A stretch of 21,546 bases of DNA, taken from assembly GCA_019414465.1 (NCBI GenBank), contig DXLY01000030.1, positions 1 through 21,546 of the forward strand, written 5' to 3'. This DNA comes from Collinsella sp. (GTDB taxonomy: Bacteria > Actinomycetota > Coriobacteriia > Coriobacteriales > Coriobacteriaceae). Below the pieces are notes generated by a model, which was not told the DNA's origin, did not search any database, and saw nothing but the letters and a program-made list of their open reading frames with translations. Both the position numbers and the translations under genes were made by a program. Below are positions 15,555 through 21,546 of this stretch, piece by piece. Every line of letters begins with the position of its first letter. The first letter of the stretch is position 1.

Positions 15555-15626
15555 CAAGCGGAGGGATTCGAACCCGCAAGGGTGCGGAGCGATGCAGCGG
15601 GGCGCGGCCGCCGCAGGCAGACGCGG
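15555..15626. repeat. tRNA-like repeat unit B
   Basis: The second copy of the unit at 15373-15493, in the same orientation. The first 36 bases are identical; then about 47 bases are missing; then the GC-rich tail resumes with a few substitutions. It is immediately followed by the inverted repeat at 15629-15685. Confidence 0.75.
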
Positions 15627-15628
15627 TG

Positions 15629-15685
15629 TCGGCACTTGGGGACGCTCCTAAGTGCCGGCATTATAGAAACGTCCCCAAGTGCCGG
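15629..15685. repeat. Inverted repeat with GGCACTTGGGGACG arms
   Basis: TCGGCACTTGGGGACG (15629-15644) and CGTCCCCAAGTGCCGG (15670-15685) are complementary over 16 bases with one G-T pair. A third AAGTGCCGG copy lies in the loop (15650-15657 region), so two alternative pairings exist. There is no T-tract on either side. It looks like a REP-type palindrome rather than a terminator. Confidence 0.7.
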
Positions 15686-15719
15686 CTCGGGACTATTTTC
15701 GAGGACCCTCCGAAGGACT

Positions 15720-15753
15720 GTGGCCAAAAAACGGCAAATATGAGTACTGTTAC
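15720..15753 (+). repeat. Outer inverted repeat, left arm
   Basis: These 34 bases (GTGGCCAAAAAAC, then CAAATATGAGTACTG) match the reverse complement of 17450-17483 at 31 of 34 positions. The pair surrounds the IS256-family element and its AT-rich flanks. Without the IS and one direct-repeat copy the enclosed segment would be about 230 bases, the size of a MITE-like element or a small invertible segment. Confidence 0.75.
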
Positions 15754-15832
15754 CGTTGTAGCTACATTATTTTCGTTAATAAAAGAAGATCTTAATGAGA
15801 TTTATTCGCATCAAGGTCTTCCTTTAAGGTAG
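15740..15832 (+). other. Possible small ORF interrupted by the IS
   Basis: ATG 15740 opens a 30-codon frame (MSTVTVVATLFSLIKEDLNE...) that runs through the 29-base direct repeat and stops just inside the IS. With the IS and one repeat copy removed, the frame would end after PLMNT, at 32 codons. There is no good ribosome site; the start lies inside the outer inverted repeat. The segment is clearly AT-richer than its surroundings. Weak evidence for a gene. Confidence 0.2.
15799..15827 (+). repeat. 29-bp direct repeat, left copy
   Basis: This 29-base stretch, beginning GATTTATTCGCATCAAGG and ending CCTTTAA, is identical to 17333-17361. It abuts the left terminal inverted repeat of the IS exactly. 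IS256-family elements normally duplicate 8-9 bases, so this length is anomalous for a simple target-site duplication. Confidence 0.9.
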
Positions 15833-15852
15833 CGCGCAGAGATGTGGTGTAA

Positions 15853-15892
15853 GAGGCGGGGAATGCCCCGCCTCCGCCCTTTCTTGAAAGGG
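15853..15892 (+). other. Two adjacent hairpins inside the left IS end
   Basis: GAGGCGGGG and CCCCGCCTC form a perfect 9-bp stem with a 4-base loop (15853-15874). CCCTTTC and GAAAGGG form a second, 7-bp stem with a 2-base loop (15877-15892; a slightly larger loop would form in RNA). They precede the transposase start by about 60 bases. A likely role is to limit transposase expression from outside transcripts. Confidence 0.6.
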
Positions 15893-15953
15893 AGGGGACA
15901 CCGCCTAGAATTCGTCGTTGGAGTAATGAAGGTGACGAATGGAAGGAAAGGCG

Positions 15954-17272
15954 ATGCCCCAAGAAGAGAGTGTACTGCGCCTCGGCCGCGACGAGGCCCT
16001 CGAGGCGGCGAGGCTTTGGCAGGAGTGCGGCGACGCGCGCGAGTTCGCGTGCAGGGTGCTGGGCAGCGTGATGAACGCGCTGATGGACTCCGAGGCCCAG
16101 CAGATGTGCGGCGCGAGCCGCAACGAGCGCAGCGACGGCAGGGAGAACAGCCGCAACGGCTACCGCCCCAGGTCGCTCAAGACCGCCGTGGGCGACGTGG
16201 AGCTCGAGATACCCAAGCTCAGGCACGGCACCTACTACCCCGAGGGCATGCTCGCGCGATGGTCGCGCGTCGACACCTCGGTGGCCGCCATCGTGCAGGA
16301 GATGTACGTATGCGGCGTGTCCACCCGCAAGGTCGAGCGCGTGGCGTCCAAGCTGGGCATATCCTCGCTGTCGAGCTCGGAGGTCTCGAGCCTCTGCTCC
16401 GACCTCGACGCCGAGGTGGCGGAGTTCCGCCGCCGCGACCTGTCGGGCACGCCGTGCTGCTACCTGTGGCTCGACGCCACCTACATGAGCTGCAGGGTCG
16501 GCTCGTCGGTCGTCTCGCAGGGCGTCGTGACCGCGATCGGGCTGGGCGCCGACGGGCGCAAGCACTTCCTGGGCTGCGACGTGGTCGACACCGAGAGCGA
16601 GGACTCCTGGGCGGCATTCCTCGGCGGGCTGCGCGAGCGCGGGCTGGCCGGCGTTCGCCTCGTGGTCTCCGACAGCCACGCCGGGCTCGTGGCCGCCGTC
16701 TCGCGTCTGTTCCAGGCTGCGCCTGGCAGCGCTGCGTGACGCACCTGCAGCGCAACCTCCAGAGCGCCTGCTCGGGCAGGCCCGAGGACTCCAAGGCGGC
16801 CGTCAGGGACCTCGTGCATGCCGCGGTCTACCAGGACGACCCCGACCTCGCGCGCTGCGTGTGGGCCGAGGCGGCGCCCTGGGTGGCGTCGGTGTCCGCC
16901 AGGGCCGGCGAGGTCTTCGAGCAGGCCGAGGACTCCGCGCTGGCGTTCACGGCCTTCCCCAGGGCGCACTGGGCCAAGCTCCGCACCAACAACGTCCAGG
17001 AGCGCGCCAACCGCGAGATCAAGCGCCGCTACAGGGTCGTGCAGTCCTTCCCCTCGAGGGAGTCGATGCTGCGCCTGACGTGCGCGAGCCTCATGGAGAC
17101 CGAGGGACAGTGGTCCCAGCAGCGCGTGTTCTCCGAGGCCTCGGCCGCCGAGGGCTTCGCCGAGCCCGCGGACAGGCCGGCCCCGACAGAGGGGAGGCGC
17201 CGCGCGCTCGGGCGGCGCGCCAGGGAGATAGTGGACGAGATAGTCGAGAGGCGCGGTCTCAAGAAGGAGTAA
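15954..17272 (+). pseudogene. IS256-family transposase, disrupted by -1 frameshift
   Basis: The first part (15954-16739) starts MPQEESVLRLGRDEALEAARLW and includes SRNGYRPRSLKTAVGDVELEIPKLRHGTYYPEGM, which is typical of IS256 transposases, the first catalytic aspartate in YLWLDATYMSCR and the second in LVVSDSHAGLVAAV. It then ends prematurely. The missing sequence continues in another frame from about 16715: GCAWQRCVTHLQRN and the catalytic glutamate in TNNVQERANREIKRRYRVVQSFPS, ending at 17272. One G is missing at 16715-16716 (GG where GGG would give FQGCAWQRC). Restored, the protein would be about 440 residues. No slippery sequence is present, so programmed frameshifting is unlikely; a mutation or sequencing error fits better. 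The start is placed at 15954 because AAGGA lies six bases upstream; ATG 15939 is also in frame. Confidence 0.88.
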
Positions 17273-17332
17273 TATCGGGACTTGCAGCGACGGACCTCAG
17301 GACGCTCTTACACCACGTCTGCGCGCGCCACC

Positions 17333-17361
17333 GATTTATTCGCATCAAGGTCTTCCTTTAA
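17333..17361 (+). repeat. 29-bp direct repeat, right copy
   Basis: Identical over 29 bases to 15799-15827 and abutting the right terminal inverted repeat of the IS. The bases beyond it (TGAACACTTGAGG) differ from those on the left, so the repeat boundaries are sharp on both sides. Confidence 0.9.
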
Positions 17362-17449
17362 TGAACACTTGAGGAGATACGGCAGCTTATCTGCTCGATC
17401 GACACGTCAAATCACCTTAAATGTGGTCAAAATTACTGCTACTAAAAGA

Positions 17450-17483
17450 GTATCAGTACTCATATTTGATGTTTTTTGGCCAC
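17450..17483 (-). repeat. Outer inverted repeat, right arm
   Basis: This is the inverted partner of 15720-15753 with three mismatches. Read on the minus strand it has the same CAAATATGAGTACTG core, and a short AT-rich reading frame (MSTDTLLVAVILTTFKVI) begins at the same ATG as in the left arm. Similarity of the two arms stops shortly after this start. Confidence 0.75.
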
Positions 17484-17521
17484 GGCTCTTTATAGACACC
17501 CTGCACAGCGACGGTGGTAGA

Positions 17522-17554
17522 TTTCGGAACGTGTCCGTCAGCCCCGTTCCGAAA
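17522..17554. repeat. Short inverted repeat TTTCGGAACG/CGTTCCGAAA
   Basis: Perfect 10-bp arms around a 13-base loop, in the gene-free interval between the outer inverted repeat and the large palindrome. There is no T-tract beyond one A/T cluster, so a terminator role is doubtful. Confidence 0.55.
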
Positions 17555-17586
17555 AGCGAGCCGCATGCAACGGCCAAGCCACGACA

Positions 17587-17723
17587 GGCCCCGGGAGAGC
17601 GGGGACACCGGCTTAGGTTTATCGCGAGTTCCGCACGAACAGGAGGCCACTTAATGTGGCCTCCGTCGTGAGCAGGACTGTAGAGCAGGAAACCTAAGCC
17701 GGTGTCCCCGCTCTCCCGGGGCC
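17587..17723. repeat. Nested palindrome with perfect 34-bp arms
   Basis: Positions 17587-17620 (GGCCCCGGGAGAGCGGGG, then ACACCGGCTTAGGTTT) are the exact reverse complement of 17690-17723. The 69-base interior contains a second perfect hairpin, GGAGGCCAC-TTAAT-GTGGCCTCC (17642-17664). The right arm ends eight bases before the stop codon of the minus-strand TOPRIM gene, so that gene's transcript would enter it directly. No classic T-tract follows. A MITE-like element, a structured RNA or a transcription barrier are the options; nothing here is a credible gene. Confidence 0.85.
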
Positions 17724-17731
17724 GGCGGAAT

Positions 17732-19912
17732 TTAGTTGTTCAGCATGCGGTCGAAGCTTCCCGAGTCGCCATCCCGATAGTCGGCGGTCATCAGAATCTC
17801 CTGCGGAATGCGCCCGCCCTCGCGCAGCACATTGCGGAACTGCACGCGCGTGACCATGGGCAGATCCTTGATCGTCGCCGCCAAGTTCTGCGGCACGCCC
17901 TGGTTGGCAGCCGCGGGCTCGCACTCGCCGCCGGCCTTCACGCGACGCTTATGCTCGGCGAGCATGGCGCGGTACATGCCGGCATGCAGGCGAATCTCAA
18001 CCACATTGGCATTGCGAGCCTGCTCGACGATGCGCGCGCCCTCGCGGTCGATATCGCCCACGTAGTAGACGTAGTTAAAGCGATAGCCGATCTCAGCCAG
18101 ATAATCGTCCAGGGCATGCGAGACGCTCGCCTTGCATCCGCCGCCAAAAATCACGCCGCCCACCTTGATGCCAAAGAGCTTAGCGTGCTTGCGGCCGCGC
18201 AGGAGCTTGACGATCTCGTCATAGGTGTCCAGGTTCTCGACCATAATGAACGGCTTGTCGGCGCCCAGCGTAAAGAAGCCCGTAAAGTGCACAGGGCGGT
18301 TGGGGGCGACCTTAATCGCCTGCATGCTGATGCCCTTTTCGGTCATACGCCGAATTAGACGCTCGCCGTGCTTGCCGTCAAAAGCCTTCTCGTCGTTAAA
18401 AATCTGGTAGGCACGCTGGCGGCGCGAGGCAACCGGCGTATCGGCACCTCGGTTTTGCTCGATCCAAGCCTGGATGATTGCGATTTCCTCGGCAATCTTG
18501 CGGTTGGACATCTCGTTGTGCTGAGTGCGCTGCGGAGCCTTTTTGCCGTCCTTGCCCTCGACCTTTACGATCTGTGTCTGCTGCTCCTTGATCTTAGAGA
18601 GCGCCGTAGGCGTAGGGACAACTTTGAGCAGCTGCCTGCCCAAAACGCGAGCCAAGGCAAATGCCGAAACCTCGCCATGGGCAGCGGCATCGGGCTGTTG
18701 AGCAGCCGCATCGGCCACGGCAGGTTTGGGCCGTGCTTGACGCCTACGCTTAGAATCGGCCTGGGCGCCGCGCTCTCGCTTCGGCGCGGACTCATGTTTT
18801 TTCGAACGCTCGGGCTTGTCCTCTTTCACCGACTGGCGCACTGGCTGCTCCGCCGGGCCCTCGGCTTTCACACCTTCGTCGCGCGGCGACACTTGCTCGT
18901 TGGTCTGGGCATTCGACCCGCGGCCGCCACGGTGACGACGACGGCGAGGCTTGTTCGAAGCGCTCTCCCCCACCTGCTCGCCTGTAGGCTGTTGACCCTT
19001 GGCCTCGACATCAGTCACAGGCTGCTGCTCAACAGGCTTCTGCTCGCGAGCCGCCGGCTCGGCAGTCTTCTCGACCTTCTCCGCTTGCGCCGCAGGAACC
19101 TGATCGACCTTTTCCTGACGCTTTACGGGATACACACGTCCCACAAAGCCGCGTCCGGGACGACACGAGCCCGGAGCCTTCTTGGCCGACCCATCGGACG
19201 CATCGGCTGCCTCAACGGGCTCCTGAGCCTCGCATGGAACACCCTGCCGCGCGGTCTTAAAGTGGGCACCACGGCGACGCTTGGGCTCCTGGACTTCAGC
19301 GGGCTTCTGCTCCCCAGCAGACACCTGTGACTCAGCAACAGCCCCATCCTCGACCGCCATAGCGTCCGCAGCATCCTTTTGAGCCACGGCACGACGGAAG
19401 CGCTCCTGCTGAGCGCGGCGTTGCGCATCGCGCTTGCCGCCTCCGCCAAAGCCACCACGGCCCGCCTTGGCCGTAAAGGCGCGAACAACGTTCTCATCGA
19501 GCAGGTCATCAGTATCGACATGCTCTCGCGGAGCTGTCTCCTCCATAGCGGCAGCCTCTACGAAATCCTCAGTGACGGCATCTTCGACAGCCTCGGCAGG
19601 TTGCTCCTGAACATCATGAATCTCGGCATTGATGGTATAGAACGCCGGGCGTCCGTTAATGCCGCTGCCCTCAATTTTGGTAACGATCTTCGCCGCGATA
19701 AGCTCATCGCGCATGGCCTTGGTGTCGCACTCCTTGTCAACGGAACGAAAAATCTGCGCCAGTGCGCTCGACTTAATCTTGAGCGCTTTGCGACAGAGCA
19801 GGTCGTAAGCAACGAGCTTCGCCCGGTCGGCAGAAAGCGATGTTTGGCTGCTCAGGCGCTCGGCCAATGCATCGACATTGTTTTGGTTATCGGAATATAC
19901 CGTCTTGGCCAC
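17732..19912 (-). CDS. TOPRIM-domain protein resembling Wadjet JetD C-terminus, orphan
   Basis: The 727-residue protein has three zones. Residues 1-100 look like a winged-helix fold (AERLSSQTSLSADRAKLVAYDLL, DTKAMRDELIAAKIVTKIEG, GRPAFYTI). Residues about 100-470 are low-complexity, rich in E, K, R, Q, A and P, with GRGGFGGGGKRDAQRR and RRRRHRGGRGS patches that could bind nucleic acid. Residues about 490-727 resemble the JetD C-terminal domain (DUF2220): KPFIMVENLDTYDEIV supplies the TOPRIM glutamate (about E559), then GVIFGGGCKAS, and YYVGDIDREGARI supplies the DxD pair (about D620, D622). JetD is the DNA-cleaving subunit of the Wadjet plasmid-defence system, but no jetABC is beside it. GTG 19912 is chosen because AAAGGGG lies just upstream; ATG 19936 and longer starts run into the promoter region. 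The fold call is from motifs only; another TOPRIM nuclease is possible. Confidence 0.7.
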   Translation of the reverse strand: MAKTVYSDNQNNVDALAERLSSQTSLSADRAKLVAYDLLCRKALKIKSSALAQIFRSVDKECDTKAMRDELIAAKIVTKIEGSGINGRPAFYTINAEIHDVQEQPAEAVEDAVTEDFVEAAAMEETAPREHVDTDDLLDENVVRAFTAKAGRGGFGGGGKRDAQRRAQQERFRRAVAQKDAADAMAVEDGAVAESQVSAGEQKPAEVQEPKRRRGAHFKTARQGVPCEAQEPVEAADASDGSAKKAPGSCRPGRGFVGRVYPVKRQEKVDQVPAAQAEKVEKTAEPAAREQKPVEQQPVTDVEAKGQQPTGEQVGESASNKPRRRRHRGGRGSNAQTNEQVSPRDEGVKAEGPAEQPVRQSVKEDKPERSKKHESAPKRERGAQADSKRRRQARPKPAVADAAAQQPDAAAHGEVSAFALARVLGRQLLKVVPTPTALSKIKEQQTQIVKVEGKDGKKAPQRTQHNEMSNRKIAEEIAIIQAWIEQNRGADTPVASRRQRAYQIFNDEKAFDGKHGERLIRRMTEKGISMQAIKVAPNRPVHFTGFFTLGADKPFIMVENLDTYDEIVKLLRGRKHAKLFGIKVGGVIFGGGCKASVSHALDDYLAEIGYRFNYVYYVGDIDREGARIVEQARNANVVEIRLHAGMYRAMLAEHKRRVKAGGECEPAAANQGVPQNLAATIKDLPMVTRVQFRNVLREGGRIPQEILMTADYRDGDSGSFDRMLNN

Positions 19913-20014
19913 GGGGCCCCTTTCATATGCACACATATACGTCCATATGGTACAACGCTCGAGCCTATCCACGCAAAACATCTGCGAGGACCCCTCCACG
20001 TCGTTTGTTTTCGC

Positions 20015-20053
20015 AAAAAAGACCGGGCCCGCATAATTGCGGACCCGGTCTTT
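20015..20053 (-). terminator. Intrinsic terminator after cstA
   Basis: AAAGACCGGG, CCGCA, TGCGG and CCCGGTCTTT form a long stem with one internal mismatch and a 4-base loop. Read on the minus strand it is followed by TTTTTTGCG. It lies 40 bases after the cstA stop and separates cstA from the TOPRIM gene. Confidence 0.9.
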
Positions 20054-20092
20054 CCGAGTCATATGGATGGAACGGTCACTCCATCAAGTCGA

Positions 20093-21546
20093 CTAGGCCT
20101 TGGCGGCCTCGGCATCGGCGGGAGCCTCCGCAGCAGCAGCGCGACCGTACTCAGCCTTGCCCATCTCGGACCACTCGGGCTCCTCGTCGGGCATGGAGCC
20201 GGCCTCTTTGCCGAAGAACTCCTTGAGGCAGTTGACGGCAACGATGAGGCCCAGGACCATCAGCAGGACAGCGAAGACGAGCTGCAGGCCCTTAGTGGCG
20301 GCGACGGAGACGGCAGCCGTGGTGGCGGTAGCCGGGATGGTGCCAAAGAAGCCATAAGCCTGGACGGCGGTCATGCAGCCCATGGCGCTCTGGACCAGCG
20401 AGGTGAACGTGCAGCAGAGCAGGAAGGCGACGGGCACGTAGAGCATCCAACCCTTGCGGCCGGTGCACTTGCAGAACACGGCGAGGGTGATCATGGTCAT
20501 ACCGCCGAGCAGCTGGTTGGAGGCACCAAAGAGCGGCCAGATGTTGGCATAGCCGCCAAAGGCGAGGGCGAGGCCGGGAAGCAGGGTGACGACCGTGGCG
20601 AACCAGGGGTTGCCGAGGACCTTCATGTAGCCGGCCTTGGACTCGATGGCCAGGGCGTCGTTGGTCTGGGCAAAGAACTCGGAGAACGAGGTGCGGGCGA
20701 TGCGGGCGACAGCGTCGAGCGAGGTCAGGGCCAGAGCGGAAACGTTCATGGTCATAAAGACGGTAGCGAGCGTGCCGTCAACACCAAAGGCCTGCATACC
20801 GCGGGAGATGCCGGCGGCAAAGATCTGGAACGGGGTGGAAGCGACACCGGCGTTGAGGGCTCCGGTACCGGCGGTGTTCATGTCGGAGAACATGATGCCG
20901 GCGACGATGATGGCGAGGATGCCGACGAAGGACTCGACGACCATGGCGCCATAGCCGACCTTGACGGCGTCCTGCTCCTTCTCGACCTGCTTAGAGGAGG
21001 TGCCGGAAGAAACGAGGCTGTGGAAGCCGGAGAGGGCACCGCAGGCAACAGAGACAAACAGGACGGGGAACATCATGCCGGAAGCGCTGGAGAAGCCGGT
21101 AAAGACCGGGGCGGTCATCGTGGCCTGGCCGTTAACACCAAGGACGACGATGCCGAGGACAGCGCAGGCGATCATGACAATCATCATGATCGAGGTGAGG
21201 TAGTCACGCGGGGTCTTGAGCATCTGGATGGGCATAGCGCCGGCGAAGACCAGGTAGACCATAACGACGGCGAACCACTGGAACTTGTCCAGGTAGACCG
21301 GGAACTGCATGCCGACGGCGAACATGAGGACCATGAGGACCACGCCGGTGACAAACTCGGCAGCACCGGTGAGATTGAACTTCTTCTGGGCCCAACCAAA
21401 AGCGATAGCGACGAAGGTGAACAGGATGGAGATGGTACCAGCGCAGCCGGCGGCATAGGACTTGGCGAAGTCGACGGCACCGGTGGCGGCGCCAGAAGCG
21501 TCAACGGCCGGGGTGAACATGAACGTCTTGCAGACCATATCGGTGA
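20093..21546 (-). CDS. cstA: Carbon starvation protein CstA family transporter, C-terminal part
   Basis: This multi-spanning inner-membrane transporter belongs to the CstA family, whose members import pyruvate or peptides under nutrient limitation. The frame is open at the right edge, so the N-terminal part, including the family's conserved GPLVGPVLAAQ-type region, is outside the window. The visible 484 codons hold many hydrophobic spans and family motifs: AGAMPIQMLKTPRDYLTS, VACGALSGFHSLVSSGTSSKQ, YGAMVVESFVGILAI, and IWPLFGASNQLLGGMTM. The C-terminal 45 residues are a hydrophilic Ala/Glu-rich tail (MPDEEPEWSEMGKAEYGRAAAAEAPADAEAAKA). A strong terminator follows, so it is not co-transcribed with the TOPRIM gene. 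Its promoter and any starvation or catabolite control lie beyond the window. Confidence 0.93.
   Translation of the reverse strand, partial: TDMVCKTFMFTPAVDASGAATGAVDFAKSYAAGCAGTISILFTFVAIAFGWAQKKFNLTGAAEFVTGVVLMVLMFAVGMQFPVYLDKFQWFAVVMVYLVFAGAMPIQMLKTPRDYLTSIMMIVMIACAVLGIVVLGVNGQATMTAPVFTGFSSASGMMFPVLFVSVACGALSGFHSLVSSGTSSKQVEKEQDAVKVGYGAMVVESFVGILAIIVAGIMFSDMNTAGTGALNAGVASTPFQIFAAGISRGMQAFGVDGTLATVFMTMNVSALALTSLDAVARIARTSFSEFFAQTNDALAIESKAGYMKVLGNPWFATVVTLLPGLALAFGGYANIWPLFGASNQLLGGMTMITLAVFCKCTGRKGWMLYVPVAFLLCCTFTSLVQSAMGCMTAVQAYGFFGTIPATATTAAVSVAATKGLQLVFAVLLMVLGLIVAVNCLKEFFGKEAGSMPDEEPEWSEMGKAEYGRAAAAEAPADAEAAKA

Larger units (their letters stand above)
15828..17332 (+). mobile_element. 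IS256-family insertion sequence with frameshifted transposase
   Basis: The 1505-base element is bounded by imperfect 28-bp terminal inverted repeats: left 15828-15855, starting GGTAGCGCGC and ending GTGGTGTAAGAG; right 17305-17332 reads on the minus strand GGTGGCGCGC to GTGGTGTAAGAG, with 24 of 28 positions matching. Identical 29-base direct repeats abut both ends. Its interior is distinctly GC-richer than the AT-rich flanks. The single transposase gene belongs to the IS256/Mutator class (DDE) but carries a one-base deletion. Two small hairpins lie just inside the left end, where IS elements often block read-through transcription. Copies elsewhere in the genome cannot be judged from this window. 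Confidence 0.9.

Noticed and set aside
15215..15832. Several overlapping frames on both strands from tRNA-Gln into the repeats (SGGIRTRK-type peptides)
   Set aside because: They translate the tRNA and tRNA-like repeats in several frames; such peptides are common annotation artefacts beside tRNA genes.
16711..16722. Programmed -1 frameshift in the transposase
   Set aside because: No slippery heptamer or downstream stimulatory structure is evident, and IS256 transposases are normally one frame.
15799..17361. CRISPR-like interpretation of the paired 29-base repeats
   Set aside because: Only two copies, 1.5 kb apart, exactly flanking an IS; no spacers, no further repeats and no cas genes.
17282..17671. 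129-codon plus-strand frame right of the IS transposase
   Set aside because: It crosses the IS end, the direct repeat, the outer inverted repeat and the large palindrome; not a plausible protein.
18368..19330. Plus-strand open frame opposite the TOPRIM gene (320 codons)
   Set aside because: Leu/Arg-rich antisense shadow of the low-complexity middle of that gene.

Overview
The window looks like chromosomal DNA of a high-GC actinobacterium of the class Coriobacteriia, most likely Collinsella or a close relative. This rests on the GC-rich codon use, dense bacterial gene packing, Tat-exported lipoprotein style and the gene set; no 16S rRNA gene is present, so the assignment is inference.

Positions 1-10.6 kb and the gene up to 13.0 kb form an alpha-glucan region. 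After the 3' end of galE come malQ (4-alpha-glucanotransferase) and glgP (alpha-glucan phosphorylase) on the plus strand. An array of alternating inverted repeats follows. Then, on the minus strand, there is a complete carbohydrate ABC importer: lipoprotein, two permeases and an MsmK/MalK-type ATPase. Next is a minus-strand GntR/HutC regulator, divergent from an unusual three-domain protein: PTS EIIC, PTS EIIB and a Cof-type HAD phosphatase in one chain. A rare palindromic core (TTGTTTAAAC and TTGTWTRAACAA variants) recurs in front of malQ, the lipoprotein gene, the regulator and the PTS gene. This suggests one regulon for uptake of malto-oligosaccharides or alpha-glucosides, trimming by MalQ and phosphorolysis by GlgP.

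Positions 13.1-15.3 kb hold ordinary chromosomal genes: a polyprenyl diphosphate synthase, a protein with two peptidoglycan-binding domains but no export signal, and tRNA-Gln(TTG) with its promoter and terminator.

Positions 15.3-17.7 kb are accessory DNA. A 16-bp copy of the tRNA-Gln 3' end and two copies of a tRNA-like repeat unit lie next to the tRNA. An IS256-family element (15828-17332) has a frameshifted transposase, 28-bp terminal inverted repeats and, unusually, a 29-bp direct repeat on each side. A 34-bp outer inverted repeat surrounds it, and a nested 137-bp palindrome with perfect 34-bp arms lies further right.

Positions 17.7-21.5 kb, minus strand, hold a 727-residue protein with an N-terminal winged-helix-like region, a long charged disordered middle and a C-terminal TOPRIM domain resembling the C-terminal domain of Wadjet JetD, with no jetABC beside it. 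Upstream of it is cstA, cut by the window edge. The best candidates for new biology are the orphan JetD-like protein, the PTS-phosphatase fusion with its proposed operators, and the repeat structures around the IS.
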